Shown: positions 1 to 8,155 of the stretch, in pieces
Position numbering within the stretch: the first letter of the stretch is position 1
Layout: each line of letters opens with the position of its first letter
Source: Branchiostoma floridae
Taxonomy: Eukaryota; Chordata; Leptocardii; Amphioxiformes; Branchiostomatidae
Reading direction: 5' to 3'
Length of the DNA stretch: 23,251 bases
NCBI RefSeq assembly: GCF_000003815.2
Contig: NW_023365777.1
Span: 590,115 to 613,365 of the forward strand
The notes under the pieces: generated by a model
Database searches by the model: none
Seen by the model: only the letters and a program-made list of their open reading frames with translations
Told to the model about the DNA's origin: nothing
Program-made: the position numbers and the translations under genes

Positions 1-114
1 GGCGTTTGGTAGAGAGCAACTGGTCCCCATGCTGCAGCTCCTTCCCTGGTCCTTAGGTAACGGCTGAAGACTCTCTCCTCCAACTGACTTGAAGAAGCAA
101 GGGTTGACATGGAT
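1..114 (-). pseudogene. Clipped copy of APLF exon 3
   Basis: Equivalent to the 5' two thirds of exon 3. The acceptor at 114 is intact, but three one-base deletions lie within the first 50 bases, which would destroy the frame. Such a cluster at a contig edge looks like low-quality sequence rather than mutation. Confidence 0.7.
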
Positions 115-365
115 CTGTAAAAACAAGGAGAACAGAGAAATAGCATCACTTTTACAAACATCACTCATCTTGGACTGGCATGTCTACATTTGCTGAAGTT
201 AGCTTCGTAAAATAAATATAATCTGAGCCAACAACAACAAATCTCAACTAGACATTAATATCAATAAAACAACAACAACAAAGTCTTTGCTGGCCAATAC
301 AGACATCTTTGCATTTCAATGTAGCACATCGTTAATGTGGGGAAACACTGTAGCAGATGACATAT

Positions 366-650
366 CTTGCACACTTCCCATAATTCACAGTGCCAGGGTT
401 ACGGATATGGATGTTACCACCCTTGCCCAGGGTGCGAAACCAGGGTGAAACCAGCTAAAACCTTCAGTACGACGGCGGCAAAGCATATAAACTAATGAGT
501 TGTACGACAAATATAGTACTACTATTATTAGAGCTGAGAATTTTACTAGCCAGCACGTCACCACTGTAGCTGTTAGTTGGTTTCGGCCGATGACCTCAAA
601 GGTCACGATATCCGTAACCCTGGCGCTGTGCATTTTGGGAAGTGTGCAAG
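366..650. mobile_element. Second copy of the intron 2 MITE
   Basis: Same element, same flanks and same orientation as 5834-6118, shifted by 5468 bases. It is present because the whole segment is repeated, not because of a new insertion. Confidence 0.72.
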
Positions 651-668
651 TCGTGAATTGTTACTCAC

Positions 669-740
669 TGGTTTGAGCTTCAGCTGCCCACTGGACACAT
701 CCAGGATGCCATGAGACCTGGACACACGCTTGTCTGTAAC
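669..740 (-). other. Second copy of APLF exon 2
   Basis: Same 24 codons as 6137-6208, with intact acceptor and gtgagt donor. If the duplication is an assembly artefact this is the same exon seen twice. Confidence 0.7.
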
Positions 741-1184
741 CTTGTAAGAAAGATACAAACCAAAGTTAGACAGGAAGATACTAGGGGGGGAAGACTTGTC
801 ATCAATTCAAATAGTGATAGAGTTGTGGGTAATGTCAAATGTGAAGGCCCCTCAGTTGGTAATGGTACTGTCAATTTGTACAACAATGTCCAGATGTGTT
901 TGATGTCTCAGGGGCCTTTACCTGTGAGTTACCATCATGCCCATTGCTGCACATGCTTAAGATGATCAAAACGGTGAGCGCGCTTATTTCGATAATGAAC
1001 AAAGTAGCAGGTGCTCATCAATAATCGCGGAAAGAGTGATTTGTTGACAACTGTACAATGTGCAGTCAAAGTGGCAATCGGAACAAAGTTGTCACCTGCA
1101 GTTTGAAAAGGCCCCTAGAGGGCCCAAACTCACATCACTTATTCTCCACCTCAAGATCTTACTTATCACTCATGATAATGACCA

Positions 1185-1284
1185 NNNNNNNNNNNNNNNN
1201 NNNNNNNNNNNNNNNNNNNNNNNNNNNNNNNNNNNNNNNNNNNNNNNNNNNNNNNNNNNNNNNNNNNNNNNNNNNNNNNNNNNN
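1185..1284. other. Assembly gap of 100 N
   Basis: Exactly 100 unknown bases, the usual convention for a gap of unknown size. The left side is the duplicated APLF segment, the right side the APLF 3' flank, so the order and distance of the two contigs are unproven. Confidence 0.97.
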
Positions 1285-1608
1285 AGCCCCAAACTACCAG
1301 GGTTTGCGCAGGCGCAGTACGTTCCGGTGACGTGCTGGGCACCTGCAACTGGAAGATGCTACTAGAAGGACATGTGATGCATAATGATTAAATGGCCGGA
1401 GTGGTCCTGCTACAGAAACCTGTCAAGCATCGCAGACGTGGTAGCCCTTTCTTGACACCTCAGGTCCAGTACACAAAACTTCAGGAGGGCAAACTACGCT
1501 GTCATGATGGACAGGAACATGCGCATAGCCTGGTTCCATTTTTCAAAGGATGAACTGAAATGAACTGGACATGCTGTACAATGATTATGCATAAAAGTCT
1601 TATTTTGC
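1285..1608 (-). other. APLF 3' flank, probably 3' UTR
   Basis: Lies between the APLF stop codon and the scaffold gap. No AATAAA or ATTAAA is seen on the minus strand here, so the polyadenylation site is probably in or beyond the gap. No other gene is visible. Confidence 0.4.
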
Positions 1609-1746
1609 CTAAAATTTGTGCATCACCTTTCTCTTCTTTTCCTCCTCCTCCCAGTCACTGTCCTCCTTATCATCTGACATGTCTTCCTCCTCTTCCTCCT
1701 CCTCCTCCTCACCACTCATCACCCACTCCTCATCAGCAACTCGCTT
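1609..1746 (-). CDS. APLF: APLF exon 8: acidic C-terminal tail and stop
   Basis: Acceptor catctgtag, then 45 codons and TAG (1609-1611). It codes KRVADEEWVMSG, nine Glu, DMSDDKEDSDWEEEE and a basic end (KRRKVMHKF). The acidic run with DSDWE followed by a lysine/arginine end resembles the histone-binding acidic tail at the C-terminus of vertebrate APLF, which carries TDEDSDWEP. This resemblance fixes the 3' end of the gene. Confidence 0.8.
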   Translation of the reverse strand, partial: KRVADEEWVMSGEEEEEEEEEDMSDDKEDSDWEEEEKKRKVMHKF

Positions 1747-4700
1747 CTACAGATGGAAGCATGTGGAAGAAAGGGGGAAGCAAATTAACTGTAATCTCGA
1801 ACCAGTTTAGCCCACTGAAGAGCTTATCTTTCACTGATTACGACAAAGGAAACTTAAACAAAGGAGACTAATTTTTTATGTATAACAGCTGTTGTCAAAA
1901 AGAACAGGACAATAAATAGTAAATTCGCAACAGACGTATCATTAGAGTTTAAACAGAACGCGGGTTAAGCTTAGGGTTAGGCACAGGGGCTGTGGAAACG
2001 TATAGCTGTGTCAAAACATATGGGTGTTGGCTTGGAATATAGGGGAATCAGAAGACGGGTTTTGGAACACGGGACAATCGGAACATATGGATGTAACACT
2101 GTATTCAATGACAGTTATGGCATTGAAGTAACTTCATTGAAGTAATTTCATTGAGAAGTATTCTCCCACCAACCTTTGGAGTCCTACTGGTGGTCCTTCT
2201 GACAGAAGAAGGCTCATCCTCCTCCATTTCCAGGTCTTCTTCCTCACTCTCACTCACGTCCCTCACTTTGCTTCGTCCCCTACCCCGCCCCCTTCCCCTG
2301 CCCCTCCCCCTGCCCGCAGAACCACCCCTCTTCTTTGCTGGGGTGGGGGCCTCCTCCCCCTCACTCCCACTCAAGTCCCGTGGGGGTCTGCCCCTCCCCC
2401 TGCCGCGACCTCTACCGCGACCTCTACCACGTCCCCGTCCAGCGCCACCTGTACAACAAATGACATAGAAACTCAGCTCTGCTTCGAAACATGTAGGCAG
2501 GAAATTGCCGCATTTGTAATGCTAGTTTGCCTTTATCCGTGGGGTTACCTTTGTCTGTGATATCAAGTCAATGGAGGTGGTTTCAAACTGCAATACTAAT
2601 CAATGCGGTTTTAAACCTCCGACTGTTGACTTGATATATCCAAATACCGTTTTTAAAAACAACAGATAAGAATTATACCTCACTTTTGCAACACCTCAGA
2701 TGTCCATTGAGGTCAAAGAACCGCTTTACATTCAAGGCAGATGGATACACAGAAGTGAGGCTCAAGCCCAAATACAATTTTCACCCAAAATACACCACTC
2801 CCTATGCCTTTCAGCCATGTTAGCATTTAATGTCATTTTGCAGTAAATAGTGAGAAATGTAAAGTTTACAGTAAACTCAACCCTTGACCCTTGCAAACCA
2901 TCACTTTTTGCCATGCACTACAATGGACCCTAGTCAAGGAAGAACTGCGCTGTTGGCAAAAGATCTACAGTCACTTTTTACCTCGTTTAGAGGGCGTACT
3001 TGCGACCTCCACATCAGCGGAGCCCTCAGTTCCAGCGACAGGTGGAAGTCTCTCCATCCACTCTGGAAGCTTCCGTTTTCTGTCCAGCGGCAAGGCCACT
3101 TCTCTGTCGCCTACTTGTGTTGTTTTTGCTTTCTGGGGTTAATAAGTCACAGAAAGAAGACCATAAATTCCCTTTCTGTATGCAACGTTATCACAAGCTT
3201 TGCCTTTTAACTAGAATTTATAGACTGGGCATCCAAAAATAGTGGGGATGCAAACAGAAGCATTTTAAGCTCTAAAAACTCTGATCCTTTCTTCAAGGAA
3301 ATTATATTACACACTGATTTATGAACAACATCAATATGATTTATAACAACACTGAGTACTGGCACTGTTTGATTGACAATTTAGTTTTCTTTTCTCCCAA
3401 AAGGGCTCTTATTTGGATTGAAAATCACACGGTATTGCATGCCAATCATGTGTCAGTCATATATCTAACTCTAAATCTTCAAAAGAGAGAGAAATATGTA
3501 ATATCTATATTGAGTAATACTATATATATTTTCCGTTTGTTCGTTCCTTCAGAGCCATGTAGTGCCTAGGAGCACATAGAGCAGCAAGTTTCCATGCTGT
3601 TTCAGTAGCAGGGTATTCTTTTTACAAGCTGGGGTTGCTTAGAGCCCTTCAGCTGTCATGTGCTTGAGGCACCTCCTTGAACACAGACCCCCATTTTACA
3701 TCCCTTCTGAAAAATGGTTGCAGCCCCAAGCAAGATGCCCTTCCCATTAGATCCAGGGTCTTCCGGTTACAACCTAATTGGAACCAGTAGCTCTACTGTG
3801 AGGCAGCTACCAGTTGAGCTACAGGGACATTCCTACTAGTATGTACATGTATTACCTGTGAAGGTGTCGCATCAGGAATGACAGGACTGGGCTGCTTTTT
3901 TCTCTCTTCTTGGTTTTCTGCAGCTCCATTGGTTGTGGAGAGGTTTTCTGGATATAAAAATAATAAAATAGTATATTACACAAATGTACAGTTATAAAAG
4001 AAAGAATTCATATGCCTTATAATCTGTGTTTTGTATTATAATGAATAACTTTAATGCACAACAATTGTTCAAGGTACAATTTACTACAAAGCATGGTATC
4101 TATTGGTGTATAACAGTGCAGTCTTTAAAGCTAATGTACCAAAAATATCAAGGATTATATTCCTCAACATGTACATGTACATTTGTATGCATGATGTTTA
4201 GTAAACCTTGCATGATATCTGCTACCTAGAATTTGGTCATGTTATCTTCTGCCACAGTGCATCAGTTAAAAGATGTTATATCAGGGTTACATAAAGGTGT
4301 CAAGTCTTGTGATTAAGGTTGATCTGGGTTCAAATCCATAGCAGGCTACAATCTTGTAACCTTCAAAAAAGGTCCTATACTTCCTTGCTCGAGTCAGGTG
4401 AAAATGAGTATAATGTATCTACATTTTTTTTTTGGTAACATGATGTTACATTTGGTTAGGGAGGTCCTCTTAGATTAGACGTAAAGCCAGAGGTCCCGTG
4501 TTTGAGTACATCACACCTATCACTGTATTATGTAATAAGTCTTAAACAGCTTGTACGTACGACAGTACAAAACTTATGAGTGACTGTTACACCAAAAAGG
4601 CGGTTTACCGATTATATGATGAAGCAAACAAAGAAAGCTAAGCTGCAGGGATGTCTTTCTATCCCTGGCCAGAATTACTTTGCTTCTGGCATAATTTGTG

Positions 4701-7330
4701 TTCTGTTCCGTTACCTGTATTGTTACGGGTATCGTCTCCAGTGTCTTCTGGCTTCTTGTCTTCCTTAATGGGAGTTCTCATCGGAAGATCCTTGGTACTT
4801 TTGCTGTCTTCTTTCTCTTGCTTTGCTGGGCTTGTAACTTCTTCTTCCACTTTGGCAGTTTCATCAATGTATGTGCCAGCACTGCTGAGGAAAACAAAGT
4901 TACTGGTGTCACATATATGAAGCCTGGTATCAGTAGTAGTCTACTGTGTTCTGCTACTGCAAATTGAATTATTCTGGTAACTCTGCAGCTGCAATCAGTC
5001 TTTCTTCAATTTTCTTCAAAGCATTTTGTTCTACGCATACTGTATATTGTACTTACATAGCTCCTATAGTTTTGTTTCTACAATGTTAACATGTATAGTA
5101 AATGTACATGTATCATTAACTACAAACAAAACTATATGCAATCCCAAATGTGACTAAGTTTATGTATAACGGCTTTTATCATGTTTTGGTCTGTAAAACT
5201 GCAGTACCTGTAAATGCTACTAGAGGGCCCAAAATCGCCATGTTTGGGACCTCAAATACAAAAAAATGTATCACCCCACATGCCAAGATTCGTACAAATC
5301 CATCAAAAGGATCTTAAGTTATGGGTGCCAGTGAACACACAAACACAACCAAACACAGTATCCTTGTTAAAGGTGAACCTCCTTCTAGAGTTAATAAAAA
5401 AGGAGGACTTACCTAGCTGTTGTTGACTTTCTGAAGGTGTCTGAGATGATGACCTCGAACACAAAGGCGTTTGGTAAGAGAGCAAACTGGTCCCCATGCT
5501 GCAGCTCCTTCCACTGGTCCTTAGGTAACGGCTGAAGACTCTCTCCTCCAACTGACTTGAAGAAGCAAGGGTTGACATGGATCTGTAAAAACAAGGAGAA
5601 CAGAGAAATAGCATCACTTTTACAAACATCACTCATCTTGGACTGGCATGTCTACATTTGCTGAAGTTAGCTTCGTAAAATAAATATAATCTGAGCCAAC
5701 AACAACAAATCTCAACTAGACATTAATATCAATAAAACAACAACAACAAAGTCTTTGCTGGCCAATACAGACATCTTTGCATTTCAATGTAGCACATCGT
5801 TAATGTGGGGAAACACTGTAGCAGATGACATATCTTGCACACTTCCCATAATTCACAGTGCCAGGGTTACGGATATGGATGTTACCACCCTTGCCCAGGG
5901 TGCGAAACCAGGGTGAAACCAGCTAAAACCTTCAGTACGACGGCGGCAAAGCATATAAACTAATGAGTTGTACGACAAATATAGTACTACTATTATTAGA
6001 GCTGAGAATTTTACTAGCCAGCACGTCACCACTGTAGCTGTTAGTTGGTTTCGGCCGATGACCTCAAAGGTCACGATATCCGTAACCCTGGCGCTGTGCA
6101 TTTTGGGAAGTGTGCAAGTCGTGAATTGTTACTCACTGGTTTGAGCTTCAGCTGCCCACTGGACACATCCAGGATGCCATGAGACCTGGACACACGCTTG
6201 TCTGTAACCTTGTAAGAAAGATACAAACCAAAGTTAGACAGGAAGATACTAGGGGGGGAAGACTTGTCATCAATTCAAATAGTGATAGAGTTGTGGGTAA
6301 TGTCAAATGTGAAGGCCCCTCAGTTGTTAATGGTACTCTCAATTTGTACAACAATGTCCAGATGTGTTTTATGTCTCAGAGGCCTTTACCTGTGAGTTAC
6401 CATCATGCCCATTGCTGCACATGCTTAATATATTCAAAACGGTGAGCGCGCTTATTTCAATAATTAACAAAGTAACATGTGCTCATCAATAATCACAGAA
6501 ATGATGATTTGTTGACAACTATACAATGTGCATTCAAAGTTGCAATCGGAACAAAGTTGTCACCTGCAGTTTGAAAAAGGCTGCTAGAGGGCCCAAACTC
6601 ACATCACTTATTCTCTACCTCAAGATCTTACTTATCACTCATTGATAATGACCATGTCCAAAACAAGAGATATCAAATCTAAAATGGTTACTGCAAGTTT
6701 TCACATGCTTTTCAAACAGCTTTTCATCCCTATGGTGACATCAAATCTACTCAAAAGTAATGAATCTCATTTCATCAAATCAAAGTACAGTGCTGTATTC
6801 AGCCATAGGCTGAGATTGCTTGTGATTTAGTAGCCAGTACTTTAGTAGGGGAGTTTAGTAGAACACATCTTGCTGCGTGCAGGATAAGTGAGTACTTGAC
6901 CATACTGTGAGGTAGCACGCATCTTTTCAATACTTCATAAAATAATTATCTACTAGAACATAAACACCCTCTTCTTGAGTTCAGTGCTCCTTTAACTGCG
7001 CAAATTGTCATGTGACTTCATCTTTACCTTAATCAACTAACGTTACACATTTAATTTTAATCGGATGCCGTGCTAGGTCGTGACTACGTGCATTTATGGG
7101 AACTAGAGGTTTAGTGCACCAGGATTAGCCTCCCTAATAATTGTTTACCAAACCCCAACCGAGATAGGTCAAGTGCACAGCAGGGCATAATGCATACAGA
7201 TGTTAATGAGGTCAAAAAGAAGAAGAAGGGAGCTCACCCCCAGAAATGGCCCCCTCCCGACGATAGTCTCGCCAAGCGGGAGCAAAATGGGACTGCCGCC
7301 CTCCACAGGCTTCAGTTCTATCCCAGACAT
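1609..7330 (-). CDS. APLF: APLF-like DNA repair factor (FHA, Ku-binding motif, RG-rich region, acidic tail), 8 exons
   Basis: Exons: join of 7238-7330, 6137-6208, 5413-5582, 4715-4884, 3856-3947, 2982-3132, 2174-2448 and 1609-1746, all minus strand. Every junction has GT/AG ends and the phases agree, giving about 386 aa (human APLF is about 511). Seen: an FHA domain at about residues 1-110, with core GRG at 25-27 and SRSH at 38-41; a Ku-binding motif RKRKLPEWM at 217-225; RG repeats at 253-270 and 295-308; an acidic C-terminus with nine consecutive Glu and then EDSDWE. Family knowledge: APLF is a nuclear scaffold in non-homologous end joining. Its FHA binds phosphorylated XRCC1/XRCC4, its KBM binds Ku80, its PBZ fingers bind poly(ADP-ribose), and its acidic tail binds histones. 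No PBZ pattern (Cx5Cx6Hx5H) is found in any exon, nor was one seen reading introns 6 and 7. The start ATG at 7330 is chosen because the upstream in-frame codons lack an ATG. The identity is strong; the exact exon 7 donor is less certain. Confidence 0.88.
1747..2173 (-). other. APLF intron 7
   Basis: 427-base intron. It was read on the minus strand for a PBZ-coding exon and none was found. It contains a few short direct repeats around ggaacatatgg and ggaatatagggg at 2010-2100 but nothing recognisable. Confidence 0.6.
2174..2448 (-). CDS. APLF: APLF exon 7: RG-rich region in place of PBZ fingers
   Basis: 275 bases; acceptor ttgtacag, predicted donor gttggt after ACTCCAAAG. It codes nine consecutive Gly-Arg pairs, an acidic-Pro spacer with LSGSEGEEAPTPAKKRGG, seven more Gly-Arg pairs, then an acidic Ser/Glu stretch (SESEEEDLEMEEDE). 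There are no zinc ligands. In vertebrate APLF the corresponding span before the acidic tail holds two PBZ fingers. The frame runs on to a stop near 2105, so an alternative read-through end is possible. The donor at 2173 was chosen because it gives phase 0, as exon 8 needs. Confidence 0.78.
2273..2314 (-). other. (Gly-Arg)7 block of APLF exon 7
   Basis: Seven consecutive GR dipeptides, residues 295-308, directly followed by SKVRDVSESEEED, an acidic serine stretch that looks like casein kinase 2 sites. The 24-residue acidic-Pro spacer separates it from the first GR block. Confidence 0.85.
2387..2440 (-). other. (Gly-Arg)9 block of APLF exon 7
   Basis: Nine consecutive GR dipeptides, residues 253-270, written with mixed Arg codons (CGG, CGT, AGA, CGC, AGG). 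The pattern is therefore held at the protein level and is not a simple hexanucleotide run. RG/RGG segments are known nucleic-acid and poly(ADP-ribose) binders and targets of arginine methylation. Confidence 0.85.
2560..2637. repeat. Imperfect hairpin in APLF intron 6
   Basis: The left arm starts atatcaagtcaa and the right arm ends ttgacttgatat: 12 bp of perfect pairing at the base, then ggaggt paired with acctcc, and a tip loop of about 10 bases. The total is about 78 bases, pre-miRNA-like in size, but it could equally be a short MITE remnant. The rest of intron 6 (2449-2981) shows no feature. Confidence 0.5.
2982..3132 (-). CDS. APLF: APLF exon 6: Ku-binding motif
   Basis: Codes 50 residues plus one base; acceptor ccccag, donor gtaaaa. 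It contains RKRKLPEWM, closely resembling the APLF-type Ku-binding motif (RKRxLPxWM) that docks on the Ku80 von Willebrand-like domain. The frame is open and in phase with exons 5 and 7. Confidence 0.85.
3055..3081 (-). other. Ku-binding motif (A-KBM) of APLF
   Basis: Residues 217-225, RKRKLPEWM. Known family: APLF-type KBMs have a basic cluster followed by LPxWM. Its conservation here supports retention of Ku recruitment in this species (inference). Confidence 0.8.
3600..3835 (-). mobile_element. tRNA-derived SINE in APLF intron 5
   Basis: On the minus strand a tRNA-like head begins near 3828 with A box TAGCTCAACTGGTAG (3807-3821), followed by a degenerate B-box region (CTGGTTCCAATTAGG). 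Further along is a body module, gatgtaaaatgggggtc then gtgttcaaggagg, which resembles a module in the plus-strand element of the next intron. Boundaries are approximate; no target duplication was identified. Intron 5 (3133-3855) holds nothing else. Confidence 0.5.
3856..3947 (-). CDS. APLF: APLF exon 5: linker
   Basis: 92 bases, in frame with both neighbours (31 codons counting the split first one). It codes a hydrophilic linker containing QEERKKQPSPVIP; acceptor atccag, donor gtaata. No domain is recognised. It is supported by phase agreement and an open frame, so less securely than the FHA exons. Confidence 0.7.
4262..4520 (+). mobile_element. tRNA-derived SINE, probably same family, in APLF intron 4
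   Basis: A canonical B box GGGTTCAAATCC lies at 4326-4337, shortly followed by cttgtaacc (also present as ggttgtaacc in the intron 5 element), and the module gacgtaaagccagaggtccc with gtgtttgag lies at about 4480-4510. The A box is not clear. The opposite orientation to its neighbour suggests independent insertion. The remainder of intron 4 (3948-4714) is AT-rich with no feature seen. Confidence 0.42.
4715..4884 (-). CDS. APLF: APLF exon 4: linker
   Basis: Codes a charged, probably disordered linker (about 57 residues) rich in Lys, Glu, Asp and Thr, for example VEEEVTSPAKQEKEDSK. It joins exon 3 by completing an AGC serine codon and ends in phase 1 at gtaacg. The acceptor is a tandem cagcag (NAGNAG), so a second form one serine shorter, starting at 4881, is possible. 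Confidence 0.8.
4885..5412 (-). other. APLF intron 3
   Basis: 528 bases, AT-rich, with no coding exon seen. It shares the words gctactagagggcccaaa (5217 on) with gctgctagagggcccaaa in intron 1 (6580 on), probably fragments of one dispersed repeat. Confidence 0.5.
5413..5582 (-). CDS. APLF: APLF exon 3: end of FHA domain
   Basis: Codes 56 residues plus two bases, beginning IHVNPCFFKS and ending FRKSTTA; acceptor ttttacag, donor gtaagt. The IHxNPCF, LQPL and GDQFALLP stretches match the last beta strands of the APLF FHA domain. A second, clipped copy of this exon lies at the left end of the window. Confidence 0.9.
5834..6118. mobile_element. MITE with about 46-bp terminal inverted repeats in APLF intron 2
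   Basis: The left end runs CTTGCACACTTCCCA, then a diverged stretch, then CCAGGGTTACGGATAT; the right end (6070-6118) is its reverse complement with few mismatches. The total is 285 bp, too small to code a transposase, so it is a non-autonomous DNA transposon. The superfamily is not assigned because no convincing target duplication is visible. Open frames inside it are fortuitous. The same insertion is in the duplicate copy at 366-650. Confidence 0.72.
6137..6208 (-). CDS. APLF: APLF exon 2: FHA core (SRxH)
   Basis: Codes 24 residues, VTDKRVSRSHGILDV followed by SSGQLKLKP. The acceptor is tacaag and the donor gtgagt, both phase 0. It carries the conserved FHA Ser-Arg-x-His motif that binds phosphothreonine. 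Too short to stand out as an open reading frame, it was found from the splice sites and the match to APLF. Confidence 0.9.
6209..7237 (-). other. APLF intron 1
   Basis: The longest intron (1029 bases). The portion up to 6654 is also represented in the left-end copy, with a rising number of mismatches. No gene or clear mobile element is seen; one ctagagggcccaaa repeat word lies near 6583. Confidence 0.5.
7238..7330 (-). CDS. APLF: APLF exon 1: start codon and first FHA strands
   Basis: Codes 31 residues from MSGIELKPVEGG to GRGPFLG, ending at the donor gtgagc in phase 0. It matches the opening of the vertebrate APLF FHA domain, including the GETxxGRGPxLG stretch whose Arg contacts phosphopeptide. 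The reading frame extends upstream of the ATG without another ATG, so 7330 is the natural start. Confidence 0.9.
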
Positions 7331-7433
7331 CGGGCTATTGTGTTTTTTTATCTGCACAGATACAAACCAAAACAGAAAAGGCGGGACCGAACCCTAGAGG
7401 CACGCCATCACGAAAACAGACGCGAGGTGATTG

Positions 7434-7454
7434 ACTTCCGGGTTGATGACGTCA
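7434..7454. promoter_or_regulatory. ETS site and palindromic CRE upstream of APLF
   Basis: ACTTCCGG at 7434-7441 (CCGGAAGT on the APLF strand) and TGACGTCA at 7447-7454, about 105-125 bases before the APLF start codon. Paired ETS and CRE sites are typical of TATA-less housekeeping promoters. Assignment as the APLF core promoter is inferred from position. Confidence 0.55.
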
Positions 7455-7939
7455 CAATTTAGACGAGTTCAACACAAAGGGGGCGTACTTGACATTTATG
7501 CATATTTATCTGTGATCACCTCAAACAAAATAACTAAATTTCCTTTTATGTATATAAGTTTCCGTTAAGTAATATTTATTACGTATAGAACTTTATGTAA
7601 GATAAGTTATCTCCCTCCCCATGTGATTCTACTATCGTCCTCCCCTCGCCGGTTTCATAGAATTTTGAGAGGGTCAATTAGCAGAGACCTCTGGCGAAGT
7701 AGTGAGGAACTGAATAAAGCACACCCTTATTGTAGTGTTAATAGGGGATGTGAAACCATATTAAACAGCTGTACATCATTCAAAGAAATATAATTTCACG
7801 TTACTTACAAGAATAACAAGAAGTATCTATGTTTTTACACGGAAATATTTAATTGAAACAACAAAAGTACGGCGACTTTCGTAAGGCCTATACAACAATT
7901 ACCTAGTTTATAATCCTACCTTGGTCCTACATATAATAC
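7455..7939. other. Intergenic stretch between APLF promoter and LINE
   Basis: AT-rich, no coding region seen. A plus-strand AATAAA lies at 7713-7718, but no gene reads into it. Confidence 0.5.
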
Positions 7940-7958
7940 CATAATAATAATAATAATG
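7940..7958. repeat. (TAA)n microsatellite tail
   Basis: About six TAA units, being the 3' tail of the minus-strand LINE. Confidence 0.75.
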
Positions 7959-8155
7959 AATGGTTTATTTTTCGCGTCATGCGACATGCAATAACATACA
8001 ATGGCAGCCTTTATATCTTTCGGCTGAATTGCAGTATGTTTTACACATATTACAATTAAAATGAAAAACAATAGAAGTGCATAATTCAACACATTCTAAA
8101 AATAACAATAATTACTTTTAACATAACTGTGTATACATTCAAGACTTATTCAAAG

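Larger units (their letters stand above)
1..1184. repeat. Near-identical second copy of 5466-6654 (APLF exon 3 to intron 1)
   Basis: Reading from base 1, the sequence follows 5466 onward almost base for base. Three single-base deletions fall in the first 50 bases, and scattered substitutions cluster after about 860. It contains copies of exon 3 (clipped), intron 2 with its MITE, exon 2 and part of intron 1, and stops at the N gap. High identity in intron as well as exon points to an alternative haplotype or misassembly more than to an old duplication. Confidence 0.93.

Noticed and set aside
385-633. 82-codon minus-strand frame, also at 5853-6101
   Set aside because: It lies wholly inside the MITE and starts and ends in its inverted repeats; identity between the two copies comes from the segment duplication, not selection.
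1560-1871. Plus-strand Ser/Pro-rich frames
   Set aside because: They are antisense to the Glu-rich APLF exon 8, with no independent support.
2151-2468. Plus-strand Pro/Leu/Ser-rich open frame
   Set aside because: It is the antisense shadow of the RG-rich APLF exon 7.
7238-7330. PNKP or aprataxin as the identity of the FHA gene
   Set aside because: Wording of FHA exons 1-3 follows APLF, the APLF Ku-binding motif and DSDWE acidic tail are present, and there is no kinase, phosphatase or HIT domain.
7713-7718. Plus-strand AATAAA
   Set aside because: No plus-strand gene precedes it; AT-rich chance occurrence.
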